51,966 nt of DNA, taken from NCBI GenBank assembly GCA_949948985.1, contig CATLIG010000014.1, positions 1-51,966 on the forward strand, in the 5' to 3' direction. The position numbers and the translations under genes are program-made. The notes under the pieces were generated by a model. It saw nothing but the letters and a program-made list of their open reading frames with translations. It ran no database searches and was not told where the DNA came from. Positions 44,311-51,966 of the stretch are shown one piece after another; position 1 is the stretch's first letter; the number at the start of each line of letters is the position of its first letter. This DNA comes from an uncultured Clostridia bacterium (GTDB lineage: Bacteria > Bacillota > Clostridia > Lachnospirales > CAG-274).

Positions 44311-44457
44311 GGATTTTTTGTTTATAGTACAGGCTTGCTGAACCTCTATACTTTTTGAAGTGTATGCTACCAAGATGTTCCAAATTATATAAAGCATTTT
44401 AATAATCTTTTTTAATTTTTTCATTATATTCTGTAATGTTTTTAAATAGTTTTAACA

Positions 44458-44518
44458 AATATTATTAAAGACAGCATTATTTTTTTAAATATAAAATAAT
44501 GCTGTCTTTAATAATATT
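44458..44518. terminator. strong bidirectional terminator
   Basis: A 26-bp perfect stem: aatattattaaagacagcat on the left continuing ...tatttt, and its exact complement on the right, around an 8- to 10-base AT loop, with T runs on both sides. It follows the end of the minus-strand gene 44542-45333. Confidence 0.8.
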
Positions 44519-44541
44519 TTAATCTTCAGCCATATATATTT

Positions 44542-45333
44542 TTATGACCTTTTGCTGATATACAATGTATTTTTTATTATTGACACAATACTTTCCATAC
44601 TACTCGTTTTAGAACCAGAAATATTATAGACGTCTTTCCATTTTTGAGCGACAGTTATCATTTTTTGACCAATATTATTGGGAATATCATCTGTTTGTGC
44701 CTGCTTTTTATAAGAATTTGCAATAGACGAATTTATTTTTGACATTTTCTCTGCCATATCTCTGAAAGCCGGAGCCGCTTTTTTAGCATTTTCCGCAAAA
44801 ATATCCGCCAGTTCTGACGCTTTCTGGTATGCTTCGTCCAATTTGTTTAATTCTTCTTCCATAGTTAATTTTCTGTACCCTGTTTCTGAATTTTTATCTT
44901 CAACATAACGCTCTATTGTACCATCTTTATAACCTTTAACAATTTGGTCATACAGATTTGCATAAGCCTTTACATAATCCTCAGCTTTGTTTGAAACACT
45001 GTATGCGCTACCGTTTTCACGCTGTTCTTTTAAAATACCTGCTTCTTTAGCTAATTGATAATTGTAGTCTACTTGAATAGACTTTGAAGCTTCTTTTATT
45101 GAGCTGCGTGTTTTTATAACATCTTCATAAGTCATCTTCTGTGTACCGATTTCTTGAACTTGCTTTCTATAACTTTCACGACTTTCCTTAGAAATTGTAA
45201 CTATTGTCTGACTGCCTGAGTTAGATGATACATTTTTTTGCGCTGTTTTTTTTGTATTTGCCTTATTTGCACCATTAAATATATTGCTTTCTGTACTAAT
45301 TTGATTTAAATTATTGTTAATATTTATTGACAT
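44542..45333 (-). CDS. helical protein of unknown function with ISKE-type motif
   Basis: 263 residues; aaaggtg site before the ATG. The first 45 residues are Asn/Ser/Thr-rich and look disordered, followed by T-I-V-T-I-S-K-E-S-R-E-S-Y and long helices. No signal peptide or membrane span. The V-x-I-S-x-E-(A/S/G)-R pattern also occurs in its neighbour at 45556 and in several flagellum-related and unassigned clostridial proteins (FlgM has a similar stretch). It may mark substrates of a flagellar-type export route, but that is inference. I know of similar hypotheticals in Lachnospiraceae but no function. Confidence 0.7.
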   Translation of the reverse strand: MSININNNLNQISTESNIFNGANKANTKKTAQKNVSSNSGSQTIVTISKESRESYRKQVQEIGTQKMTYEDVIKTRSSIKEASKSIQVDYNYQLAKEAGILKEQRENGSAYSVSNKAEDYVKAYANLYDQIVKGYKDGTIERYVEDKNSETGYRKLTMEEELNKLDEAYQKASELADIFAENAKKAAPAFRDMAEKMSKINSSIANSYKKQAQTDDIPNNIGQKMITVAQKWKDVYNISGSKTSSMESIVSIIKNTLYISKRS

Positions 45334-45360
45334 TTTTTATCACCTTTCCTAAAAACCATA

Positions 45361-45524
45361 TATAGTCAATCAACTTAAAAATAAGTAAGTTTGGCGGCTA
45401 AAAATCCTTTTTACCATGTTGCCGTCGGTCAGCGTAGGCAGTCGGCTATGCTCTCCCTTCGCCGCCTTGCAAAAATAATTTTTAGCTCGCCTCCTTTTTC
45501 TCATTTTAAAGTTGATTGATTATA
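45361..45524. mobile_element. family B MITE (copy B4)
   Basis: 164 bp, tatagtcaatcaacttaaaa to ttaaagttgattgattata; same orientation as other copies. It separates two minus-strand genes that were probably neighbours in an operon. Confidence 0.85.
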
Positions 45525-45555
45525 TCAAAAGCACCAACACCAATTATAAATTGAA

Positions 45556-46269
45556 TTATATACTTGTATCAAAAGATTTTCTTGGAAGAACAAGTCTGTT
45601 TCCCTGTTTTACAAGTGCGTTATCGACAGCTTCCCTTGTTACACTGTCTAAAACACTTCTGTTAAAAGGTTTACCAATCTCCCAATTAGGGTCGGTAGCT
45701 TTTACAGCGTCATAAAACGCTTGATTATAAGCCGTTTCATACTGCTGTAAAGTCCAAGTGCCTTTTAACCTATCCTCTTTTTTAATACTAAGCTGAAACG
45801 CACGATATACATCTGACCTTTTTGTTGTATCTCCGTTTGCCACACCATACTCAGCAATAAATTCTCTTTTGCAATTTTCAAACATTTTTTGTCTTGCGTC
45901 CTCTGAAATGCTTATAATCTGGTGACGTTCTGATTCAGGTATGCCATTTACCAACATTCCCGGTACAATACGACCTCCGGCAGTATACTCCCCATCACTG
46001 TTGTATCCGCTCATTAAATTTTTAATTGCCTGCACATTCGTAAACATTGCACCGGTTTCTCCCGCTGTTTTCATCATTTCGCTGATAACAGCTTTATACT
46101 GCTTACTATTTGTATCAATTCCTGCCGCTCTCAGTTGGGTCTGAACTGAACTGCTTGATATATCAGATACTTTAAAAGAATTTACTATCCCTTTGCCGCT
46201 TGATTTGCTATTTTTCATACCAAACATCAATTCAAGTAAATAGCTGTAATCTGTATTAATTTTTGACAT
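45556..46269 (-). CDS. protein of unknown function with ISED-type motif (possibly DUF3879-like)
   Basis: 237 residues; aggag site before the ATG. It opens M-S-K-I-N-T-D-Y-S-Y-L-L-E-L-M-F-G and has a Ser-rich stretch, then R-A-A-G-I-D-T-N-S-K-Q-Y, a Gly-rich turn, and I-I-S-I-S-E-D-A-R-Q-K-M-F. The C-terminal part is helical with aromatic residues (T-W-T-L-Q-Q-Y-E-T-A-Y). I have a weak recollection of the DUF3879 family for such proteins. Upstream in transcription of the gene at 44542, with a family B element between them. Function unknown. Confidence 0.7.
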   Translation of the reverse strand: MSKINTDYSYLLELMFGMKNSKSSGKGIVNSFKVSDISSSSVQTQLRAAGIDTNSKQYKAVISEMMKTAGETGAMFTNVQAIKNLMSGYNSDGEYTAGGRIVPGMLVNGIPESERHQIISISEDARQKMFENCKREFIAEYGVANGDTTKRSDVYRAFQLSIKKEDRLKGTWTLQQYETAYNQAFYDAVKATDPNWEIGKPFNRSVLDSVTREAVDNALVKQGNRLVLPRKSFDTSI

Positions 46270-46461
46270 ATTTATCCCTCCTAATAAATTAAAATATACT
46301 TTTTGATTTAAGCATAATTGCTCTCATTATATATATCGACCATATCTTAAAAAATTAATACAAATTTATAGTTTTTCTGCAAATTTATTGAATATATATA
46401 TTTGATTATGTTAAGTATATAAAAGCACATTTTTACGATAACCTTTTAAAACTTTGATAAT

Positions 46462-47688
46462 TTATTTTCTCATCATATCAAAAGCACTAACCTTTTTTCC
46501 AACTTTTAATTTTATAATCTGCTGAGGGTGTGGGGCTTCAGAAATAGAATTTCCGTCAGTATCATACATTTCATCAATAATAATTGAGAATGTTTCTCCT
46601 TTAGCTCTCAAAAACTCAATTTTATCACCCACAACAAATTTATTTCTCTGCTCAATAACAGCGAAACCACTTTTCTCATCATAATCAATAACCATACCTA
46701 TAAAATCATAATTTCGTATATAAGAACTTGTTGTATAAATCTGTTCATTCTGATTAGGCTTTCCATAATAAAATCCTGTTGTAAAACCTCTATAGCTTGC
46801 CTTTTTAACTTCCTCAAGATAATATTCCTTTTTGCTATAATAAATCCTAGAATCTCTTATATAGTCATCAATCGCCTCTCTGTATGCACGTACAATAGTT
46901 CCCACATAAAAAGACGTTTTTATTCTTCCCTCTATTTTAAGGCTTGTAATACCCGAATCAATAAGCTCAGGAATATGCTCAATCATACATAAATCTTTTG
47001 AATTAAAAATATAAGTTCCTCTCTTATCATCTTCAGCAATAGGCATATACTCACCCGGTCTTGTCTGTTCAACAAGAGCATATTTCCACCTGCAAGGGTG
47101 AGAACAAGCACCTTTATTAGCGTCCCTTCCGCTCAAATAATTGCTTAAAAGACATCTTCCCGAATAGGAAATACACATAGCTCCGTGTACAAAAGCCTCA
47201 ATTTCCAAATCATTAGGTATATTTAGAGATATATCTTTAATTTCATCAAGAGACAACTCTCTTGCCATAACAATCCTTGACGCTCCAAGTTTTTTCCAAA
47301 AAAGAGCCGTTTTATAATTTGTGTTGTTTGCTTGTGTACTTATGTGAATATCCATATCAGGAACAACTTCTTTGGCTACGGAAAAAACTCCTGGGTCAGC
47401 AACAAGTATAGCATCGGCTTTTATTTCTCTTAAAAATTTAAAATATTCTTCCATACCCTGAAAATCAGAATTATGCGCAAAAATATTACAAGTGACATAA
47501 ACTTTTACATTATGTTTATGTGCGAATAATATACCTTCTCTCATTTCATTTTCATCAAAATTTTTAGCCTTAGCTCTTAATCCAAAACTTGTGCCTCCAA
47601 GATATACAGCATCCGCTCCATATAAAACAGCAATTTTAAGTTTTTCCAAATCTCCTGCCGGAGCAAGAAGTTCAATTTTTTTATCCAT
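46462..47688 (-). CDS. trhP: U32-family tRNA hydroxylation protein (TrhP)
   Basis: 408 residues from ATG 47688 (ggagg 10 bases upstream). N-terminal barrel opening E-L-L-A-P-A-G-D-L-E-K-L-K and D-A-V-Y-L-G-G; the U32 signature E-A-F-V-H-G-A-M-C-I-S-Y-S-G-R-C-L-L-S (dashed) with further cysteines in G-A-C-S-H-P-C that hold an iron-sulfur cluster. Although named peptidases, the YrrN/YrrO and YegQ members are needed for 5-hydroxyuridine at tRNA position 34. The methyltransferase TrmR, which acts on this nucleoside, is encoded just upstream, supporting this role over a protease. The gene ends a minus-strand run from ecfA. Confidence 0.87.
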   Translation of the reverse strand: MDKKIELLAPAGDLEKLKIAVLYGADAVYLGGTSFGLRAKAKNFDENEMREGILFAHKHNVKVYVTCNIFAHNSDFQGMEEYFKFLREIKADAILVADPGVFSVAKEVVPDMDIHISTQANNTNYKTALFWKKLGASRIVMARELSLDEIKDISLNIPNDLEIEAFVHGAMCISYSGRCLLSNYLSGRDANKGACSHPCRWKYALVEQTRPGEYMPIAEDDKRGTYIFNSKDLCMIEHIPELIDSGITSLKIEGRIKTSFYVGTIVRAYREAIDDYIRDSRIYYSKKEYYLEEVKKASYRGFTTGFYYGKPNQNEQIYTTSSYIRNYDFIGMVIDYDEKSGFAVIEQRNKFVVGDKIEFLRAKGETFSIIIDEMYDTDGNSISEAPHPQQIIKLKVGKKVSAFDMMRK

Positions 47689-47752
47689 AGAAAAAAATCC
47701 TCCAATTATGTATTTCATAAAAGCCCTATTTTAAAACCACAGAAGTTACACA

Positions 47753-47914
47753 ATATGCACTAAATTAATCCACCGGACACTGTCCAATACCCTATAGGAA
47801 ACATTGTTTTGCCGATTTTTTATATTTTTAAATTTAAAGTTTTTCCCCGATTTTTTCAAAAAAGAATATAAATCCGGTCAGCGTCCAAGATCTTATTATT
47901 AAATTAGTGCATAT
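47753..47914. repeat. inverted-repeat-flanked element between trmR and trhP
   Basis: Ends atatgcactaaatta (47753-47767) and taaattagtgcatat (47900-47914) agree as inverted repeats at 14 of 15 positions. Inside, each end carries a ccggac/ggtcagcgtcc-like segment. 162 bp, non-coding. I see only this copy in the window. Confidence 0.45.
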
Positions 47915-47952
47915 AGGAGATATCCTTTGATAGTGTACAACAGCACACCTCA

Positions 47953-48603
47953 TTATATATCTTTTATCTTATGACATAAGGCAACTCCATCACCAATAGT
48001 CAATACAGCGGTTTCCAAAGCATCGTTATGTGTAATTTCCCAAAGAAAATTCCTCATACGAGTATGAATAGTCCTCTGCCGTCTTGGTACGTCCTCTCTT
48101 TTTTTAGCTATTCTTCCTTCCTGCAAAACATCGTCAACAATCAAAATACCACCTGTTTCAAGAAGCCTAAGACAATGAGGAAGCATTTGAATATACTGAC
48201 CTTTAGCCGCATCAAGAAAAATAACATCAAACTTGTCATTAAGCTTTGGCAAAATATCACAAGCGTCACCTTCAATAAGCTCAATCTTATCTTCAAGGCT
48301 CATCTTTCTTACATTTTCTTTAAAATGCCTAATCATAATATCAAATCTATCAATAGTAGTAATTTTTCCGCCATAGACAAGATATTTGCTCATAAGAGCA
48401 GATGAAAAGCCAACAGCAGCTCCTATTTCAAGTATCCTTTCAGGTCTTTTTACAGACAATATAAAACTTAAAAGCCTTACAACATCATTAGGTATAATAG
48501 GTACATTATCTTTATAAGACTCCTTTTGAATGTCGCCTAAAATTCCCCCACACATTGGCAAAATTTCTTTTAAATAGTCCTGTAAATAATTTTCCGTAAG
48601 CAT
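47953..48603 (-). CDS. trmR: tRNA 5-hydroxyuridine O-methyltransferase (TrmR)
   Basis: 216 residues, class I SAM methyltransferase of the catechol-O-methyltransferase-like group: I-L-E-I-G-A-A-V-G-F-S-S (SAM loop), D-R-F-D at the end of strand 2, D-V-I-F-L-D-A-A-K-G-Q-Y metal/substrate segment and I-V-D-D-V-L. In Bacillus subtilis the ortholog YrrM methylates ho5U34 to mo5U34. Its start is 3 bases after the truA stop, and trhP lies next downstream, which makes the tRNA role likely rather than a caffeoyl-CoA-type activity. Confidence 0.88.
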   Translation of the reverse strand: MLTENYLQDYLKEILPMCGGILGDIQKESYKDNVPIIPNDVVRLLSFILSVKRPERILEIGAAVGFSSALMSKYLVYGGKITTIDRFDIMIRHFKENVRKMSLEDKIELIEGDACDILPKLNDKFDVIFLDAAKGQYIQMLPHCLRLLETGGILIVDDVLQEGRIAKKREDVPRRQRTIHTRMRNFLWEITHNDALETAVLTIGDGVALCHKIKDI

Positions 48604-48606
48604 AAA

Positions 48607-49344
48607 CTACTCCTTGTAATATATTTTCATAAGCGTAAGACCGTATGGACCTGCCGTTTTTCCGGCAAGAGTACGGTCTTTTGACTCAATAATCTCATTA
48701 ATAAATATTGGTTCAAATCTTCCTATTCCCACATAAATCAAAGTACCGGCAATAATTCTAACCATATTATATAAAAAACCGTTTCCTGTAACCTCAATAT
48801 CTATAATATCGTCATTTTTAAAAACAGACAAATCAAAAATTGTCCTTACTGTCGTTTTGGCCGTACTTCCAGATGCGCAGAAAGCATTAAAATCGTGAGT
48901 TCCAATAAAATATTTACACGCCTCTTTAATTTTCTCAATATCAAGAGGCTGTCTTATAAATTCAGAGTAATTCCTTAATTTTGGATTTTTAAATTCCGAA
49001 TTCAGTATTTTATATTGATAAGTTTTTTTTAAAACGCTATATTGTGGATGAAAATCATCATTTACAAACCTTGCGTTTGTCACAGTAATATCATCAGGCA
49101 AAAAAGAATTTATAGCATAAGGAACTTTTTCAATAGGAATAGATGTTTCTGTTTTTAATAAAGCCGCCTGACCAAGAGCATGAACTCCTGTATCGGTTCT
49201 GCTAGCTCCCCTTACCTCAATATCTTTTTTCATAAGCATTGAAAGAGCTTCTTCCAATCTCTGCTGAACAGTTATTTGATTTTTTTGCCTTTGCCATCCA
49301 AAATAATTTGTTCCGTCATAAGAAATAGTTAAAAGTATATTCAT
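48607..49344 (-). CDS. truA: tRNA pseudouridine(38-40) synthase
   Basis: 245 residues from ATG 49344, which shares its A with the ecfT stop (TGATG); ggagg stands 9 bases upstream. Catalytic Asp51 is in R-T-D-T-G-V-H-A. Also visible: Y-D-G-T-N-Y-F-G-W-Q near the start and G-N-G-F-L-Y-N-M-V-R-I near the end. It makes pseudouridine at positions 38-40 of many tRNAs. Placement after ecfA-ecfT is the normal Firmicute order; rplM, which often follows, is replaced here by trmR. Confidence 0.96.
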   Translation of the reverse strand: MNILLTISYDGTNYFGWQRQKNQITVQQRLEEALSMLMKKDIEVRGASRTDTGVHALGQAALLKTETSIPIEKVPYAINSFLPDDITVTNARFVNDDFHPQYSVLKKTYQYKILNSEFKNPKLRNYSEFIRQPLDIEKIKEACKYFIGTHDFNAFCASGSTAKTTVRTIFDLSVFKNDDIIDIEVTGNGFLYNMVRIIAGTLIYVGIGRFEPIFINEIIESKDRTLAGKTAGPYGLTLMKIYYKE

Positions 49345-50180
49345 CAAAAAATATCCTCCAATATAAATTTCATAAAAAAATCACTGTTTGTAAAACAAAT
49401 AACCGCAATAAAAAGAATTCCAAAAAACAAAGCAAAATAATCAATTTTTTTAAATTTAAGAATATTAAGAGACGTTCTATTAATATCTCCTCTGTAACAT
49501 CTTGCTTCCATAGCCATAGCAAGTTCATCGGCACGTCTGAAAGCCGACACAAATAAAGGCACAAGTATAGGAATAAAAGCGTTTGCTTTTTTTCTTATTC
49601 CTTTTTCAGCAAAATTAGCTCCTCTTGCCATCTGAGCTTTTTTTATTTTTTCAACCTCTTCAATTAAAGTAGGTATAAACCTTATGGCTATAGTCATCAT
49701 CATAGCAATATCATGAGCCGGAACACCTATTTTTGAAAAAGGTTTTAAAATTCTCTCAATAGCGTGAGTAAGCTGAATAGGAGACGTTGTAAAAGTAAGA
49801 AGAGACGATGCGGCAGTTAAAAAACCAAGTCTGCAAATCATCTGTAAAGAAAGCCATACCCCATCAGAAGTAAGCTTAAAAAAATAAAACTCAAAAATTA
49901 CCCGACCGCTTTCAATAAAAAACATATTAATAATAACAGTAAATAAAATAATAAATAAAAATCCTTTTAACCCTTTTAAAATAAATATAAACGGAACTGT
50001 ACTCAATTTTATCACAATTCCAAGAAGAATAGCTGAAATCATATATCCAAAAAAATTCTCAGAAAAAAACAATCCAAAAATAAAAAGAAACAAAAATAAA
50101 ATTTTCATACGAGGGTCAGTTCTGTGAATAATTGATTCTGAAGGATAATATTGACCGATAGTAATTTTCAAAAAAGTCAC
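49344..50180 (-). CDS. ecfT: energy-coupling factor transporter membrane subunit EcfT
   Basis: 278 residues, GTG start overlapping the ecfA stop (GTGA). Five to six membrane segments plus the cytoplasmic coupling helices carrying A-R-G in Q-M-A-R-G-A-N-F and the related A-R-C-Y-R-G. These two motifs dock into the ATPase grooves. EcfT is the shared scaffold that lets different vitamin- or metal-binding S components use the ATPases. No S component is in the window, as expected of a general ECF module. Confidence 0.95.
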   Translation of the reverse strand: MTFLKITIGQYYPSESIIHRTDPRMKILFLFLFIFGLFFSENFFGYMISAILLGIVIKLSTVPFIFILKGLKGFLFIILFTVIINMFFIESGRVIFEFYFFKLTSDGVWLSLQMICRLGFLTAASSLLTFTTSPIQLTHAIERILKPFSKIGVPAHDIAMMMTIAIRFIPTLIEEVEKIKKAQMARGANFAEKGIRKKANAFIPILVPLFVSAFRRADELAMAMEARCYRGDINRTSLNILKFKKIDYFALFFGILFIAVICFTNSDFFMKFILEDIF

Positions 50181-51958
50181 AGCCTTTCTTTAAAGAAATC
50201 AACCGCGTCAGAAACAGTATAAATATTGTCAGGAACCGAAATTCCTCTTTCAATAATTCTTTTAAAAACAGAATTTACAGCAGGTGGAAATATTCCTGTT
50301 TTTTCAGAAATAATATTTTCTGAGAAAACTTCCTGACATCTGCCCTGAGTTAAAATCTCGCCATTGTTCATAACAATAATCCTGTCCGAAATTTCGCAGA
50401 CTTCTTCCATACTATGAGAAATCATAATAACTGTCATATCAAATTTATCCCGCATATCTTTTATGTGATAAAGAATTTCATCACGTCCCTTTGGGTCAAG
50501 ACCTGCGGTAGGCTCGTCAAGAATAATTACATCAGGCTCCATAGCGATAACTCCGGCAATAGCCGCTCTTCTTTTTTGCCCTCCCGAAAGTTCAAAAGGC
50601 GATTTTTCAAACAATTCCTCGCCTATTCCTACTATTTTAAAAGCTTTAATAACTTTTAGTTTTGCCTCTTCTTCAGAAAAACCCATATTAACAGGACCAA
50701 ACATAGCATCTTTAAAAACTGTTTCATCAAAAAGCTGATGCTCAGGATATTGGAAAACAATACCTACTTGTTTTCTTATATTTCTAATATTAAAACCTTT
50801 TTCCCATATATTTTTTCCGTTAAAAAAAATTTCACCGCTCGTAGGTTTAATAAGTCCGTTTAAAGTTTGTACAAAAGTGCTTTTTCCTGAACCTGTCTTA
50901 CCTATCAAAGACACTACTTCTCCTTTAAAAATATCAGCGTTTATATTTTTAAGAGCCTTTCTTTCGAAAACGGAATTTTTATTGTATACATAGGACATAT
51001 TTTTTATTTCAATTATTTTATTGTTAAAAACTTTATGCTTTTTAGTTTTGTTATAACTCAAATCCGTAAGTTTATCTCTATTTATATTGTTAATAATATA
51101 ATCTACAAATTCATAATCATAAATAATATTTTTATCCACATCAAAACCATATTTTCTCAATCTATATCCTATATCCGCTCCAACAGGCAAATCAAGACCA
51201 AGATTCTTTATTTTTTCAGAGTTTGAGAAAATTTCTTTTGGACTTCCTTTTAAAATAATTTTTCCCTTTTCCATAACAAAAATTTTATCAGCAAAAAGAG
51301 CTTCTTCCATAAAATGGGTAATCAATATAATGGTAATCCTTTCTTTTTTATTAAGGGTTAAAATAATGTCCATTATTTTTTTTCTTCCCACAGGGTCAAG
51401 CATAGCCGTAGCCTCGTCAAAAATAATACATTTAGGTTTCATTGCTATAATTCCGGCAATCGCGACCCTCTGTTTCTGCCCGCCTGAAAGCAAATGAGGA
51501 GCTGTTTTGGCATATTCCTTCATATCAACTGCGGTAAGAGCATTTTTTACTCTTATCGCAATTTTATCGCTCTCTACTCCTATATTCTCAATACCAAAAG
51601 CAACGTCTTCCTCAACAACCGTAGCTACAATTTGATTATCCGGATTTTGAAAAACCATACCGACATTTTTTCTTATATCCCATATATTTTTATCATCCAA
51701 CGAATTTAATCCATTTATATTTACCTCTCCAGAAGTTGGTTTAAATAAAGCGTTTAAAATTTTAGCTAGTGTGGACTTTCCTGAACCATTGTGTCCCAAA
51801 ATTGAAATAAACTCACCTTCAGCAACCTCAAAATCAATATTATCAACCGCAAAATGCTTGTCATATAAATAATTATCATCTATACAATTATCTTTGTTAT
51901 TACTTATATCTTCTTTTGAATAACAAAAGCAAACATTTTCGCATTCAATAAACTTCAT
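50177..51958 (-). CDS. fused ECF transporter ATPases EcfA1-EcfA2
   Basis: 593 residues with two complete ABC ATPase domains in one frame. First: Walker A G55-H-N-G-S-G-K61-S, signature L-L-S-G-G-Q-K-Q-R at 156-164, D-E-A-T. Second: Walker A G353-K-T-G-S-G-K359-S, signature L-S-G-G-Q-K-R-R, D-E-P-T. A linker of about 30 residues (285-315) joins them. In most Firmicutes the two are separate genes of about 280 residues each in the order ecfA1-ecfA2-ecfT-truA. Here a single polypeptide fixes the heterodimer. The first domain's Walker B is followed by Ala rather than Pro (D-E-A). Start ATG 51958 lies 8 bases from the window edge. Confidence 0.9.
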   Translation of the reverse strand: MKFIECENVCFCYSKEDISNNKDNCIDDNYLYDKHFAVDNIDFEVAEGEFISILGHNGSGKSTLAKILNALFKPTSGEVNINGLNSLDDKNIWDIRKNVGMVFQNPDNQIVATVVEEDVAFGIENIGVESDKIAIRVKNALTAVDMKEYAKTAPHLLSGGQKQRVAIAGIIAMKPKCIIFDEATAMLDPVGRKKIMDIILTLNKKERITIILITHFMEEALFADKIFVMEKGKIILKGSPKEIFSNSEKIKNLGLDLPVGADIGYRLRKYGFDVDKNIIYDYEFVDYIINNINRDKLTDLSYNKTKKHKVFNNKIIEIKNMSYVYNKNSVFERKALKNINADIFKGEVVSLIGKTGSGKSTFVQTLNGLIKPTSGEIFFNGKNIWEKGFNIRNIRKQVGIVFQYPEHQLFDETVFKDAMFGPVNMGFSEEEAKLKVIKAFKIVGIGEELFEKSPFELSGGQKRRAAIAGVIAMEPDVIILDEPTAGLDPKGRDEILYHIKDMRDKFDMTVIMISHSMEEVCEISDRIIVMNNGEILTQGRCQEVFSENIISEKTGIFPPAVNSVFKRIIERGISVPDNIYTVSDAVDFFKERL

Positions 51959-51966
51959 AAAATACC

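Noticed and set aside
44170-44358. Plus-strand frame of 62 codons
   Set aside because: It is antisense to the small gene with a consensus promoter and has no ribosome site of its own.
1-51966. CRISPR array, tRNA or rRNA genes
   Set aside because: The repeats found are palindromic, irregularly spaced and scattered, not regularly interspaced; no tRNA T-loop/acceptor pattern or rRNA-like sequence was noticed by eye.

Overview
The window is strongly AT-rich, with purine-rich Shine-Dalgarno sites and frequent TTG/GTG starts. Its genes point to an anaerobic, low-GC, spore-lineage Firmicute of the class Clostridia, probably Lachnospiraceae-like. Supporting genes are SpoVD- and SpoVE-type wall genes, a MurE with the meso-DAP motif DNPR, IreB/RuvX/DUF1292, RNase J, YlbF, an ECF module and a gut-Clostridia-type hybrid kinase. 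The assignment is by gene content, not by any marker RNA; no rRNA or tRNA gene is visible.

Layout. (1) 1-4.8 kb: remnant of an integrative mobilizable element. An IS5-type element interrupts a relaxase gene; a MobC gene, an oriT-like hairpin cluster, a sigma-like/HTH gene pair, a SHOCT-like small gene and a large serine recombinase follow. (2) 4.9-13.7 kb, minus strand: peptidoglycan cluster spoVD-murE-murF-mraY-murD-ftsW/spoVE, cut off from the usual rsmH/ftsL and murG/ftsQ/ftsZ neighbours. (3) 14-23.5 kb: an acidic protein with a His-rich tail, an orphan response regulator, mtaB, ireB-ruvX-DUF1292, RNase J and ylbF. (4) 23.6-41.9 kb: small unknown proteins, a Fur-family regulator, a MATE pump, a GNAT enzyme, a CtpA-type protease, a hybrid kinase, an aldo/keto reductase with iron-sulfur motifs, a PutP-type symporter, a three-repeat exported protein and a chemoreceptor. 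(5) 42-44.5 kb: a decayed locus with a broken hcp, an ABC ATPase/permease pair lacking a binding protein, and a small gene behind a textbook promoter. (6) 44.5-52 kb, minus strand: two unknown proteins sharing an ISxE motif, then ecfA(fused)-ecfT-truA-trmR-trhP, coupling vitamin uptake genes to tRNA pseudouridine and wobble-uridine modification genes.

The most striking global feature is the intergenic space. At least three families of short non-coding palindromic elements recur between genes. Family A is about 130-160 bp with agacctgtt... ends; family B is about 164 bp with tatagtcaatcaactt... ends; family C is about 100 bp with tatag...ctata ends and an inner aaaacaataaaa/ttttattgtttt stem. 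Copies are nested, truncated or abutting, supply stop codons to adjacent genes, and sit at the edges of rearranged loci. I see no CRISPR array, no recognisable defence system and no prophage.
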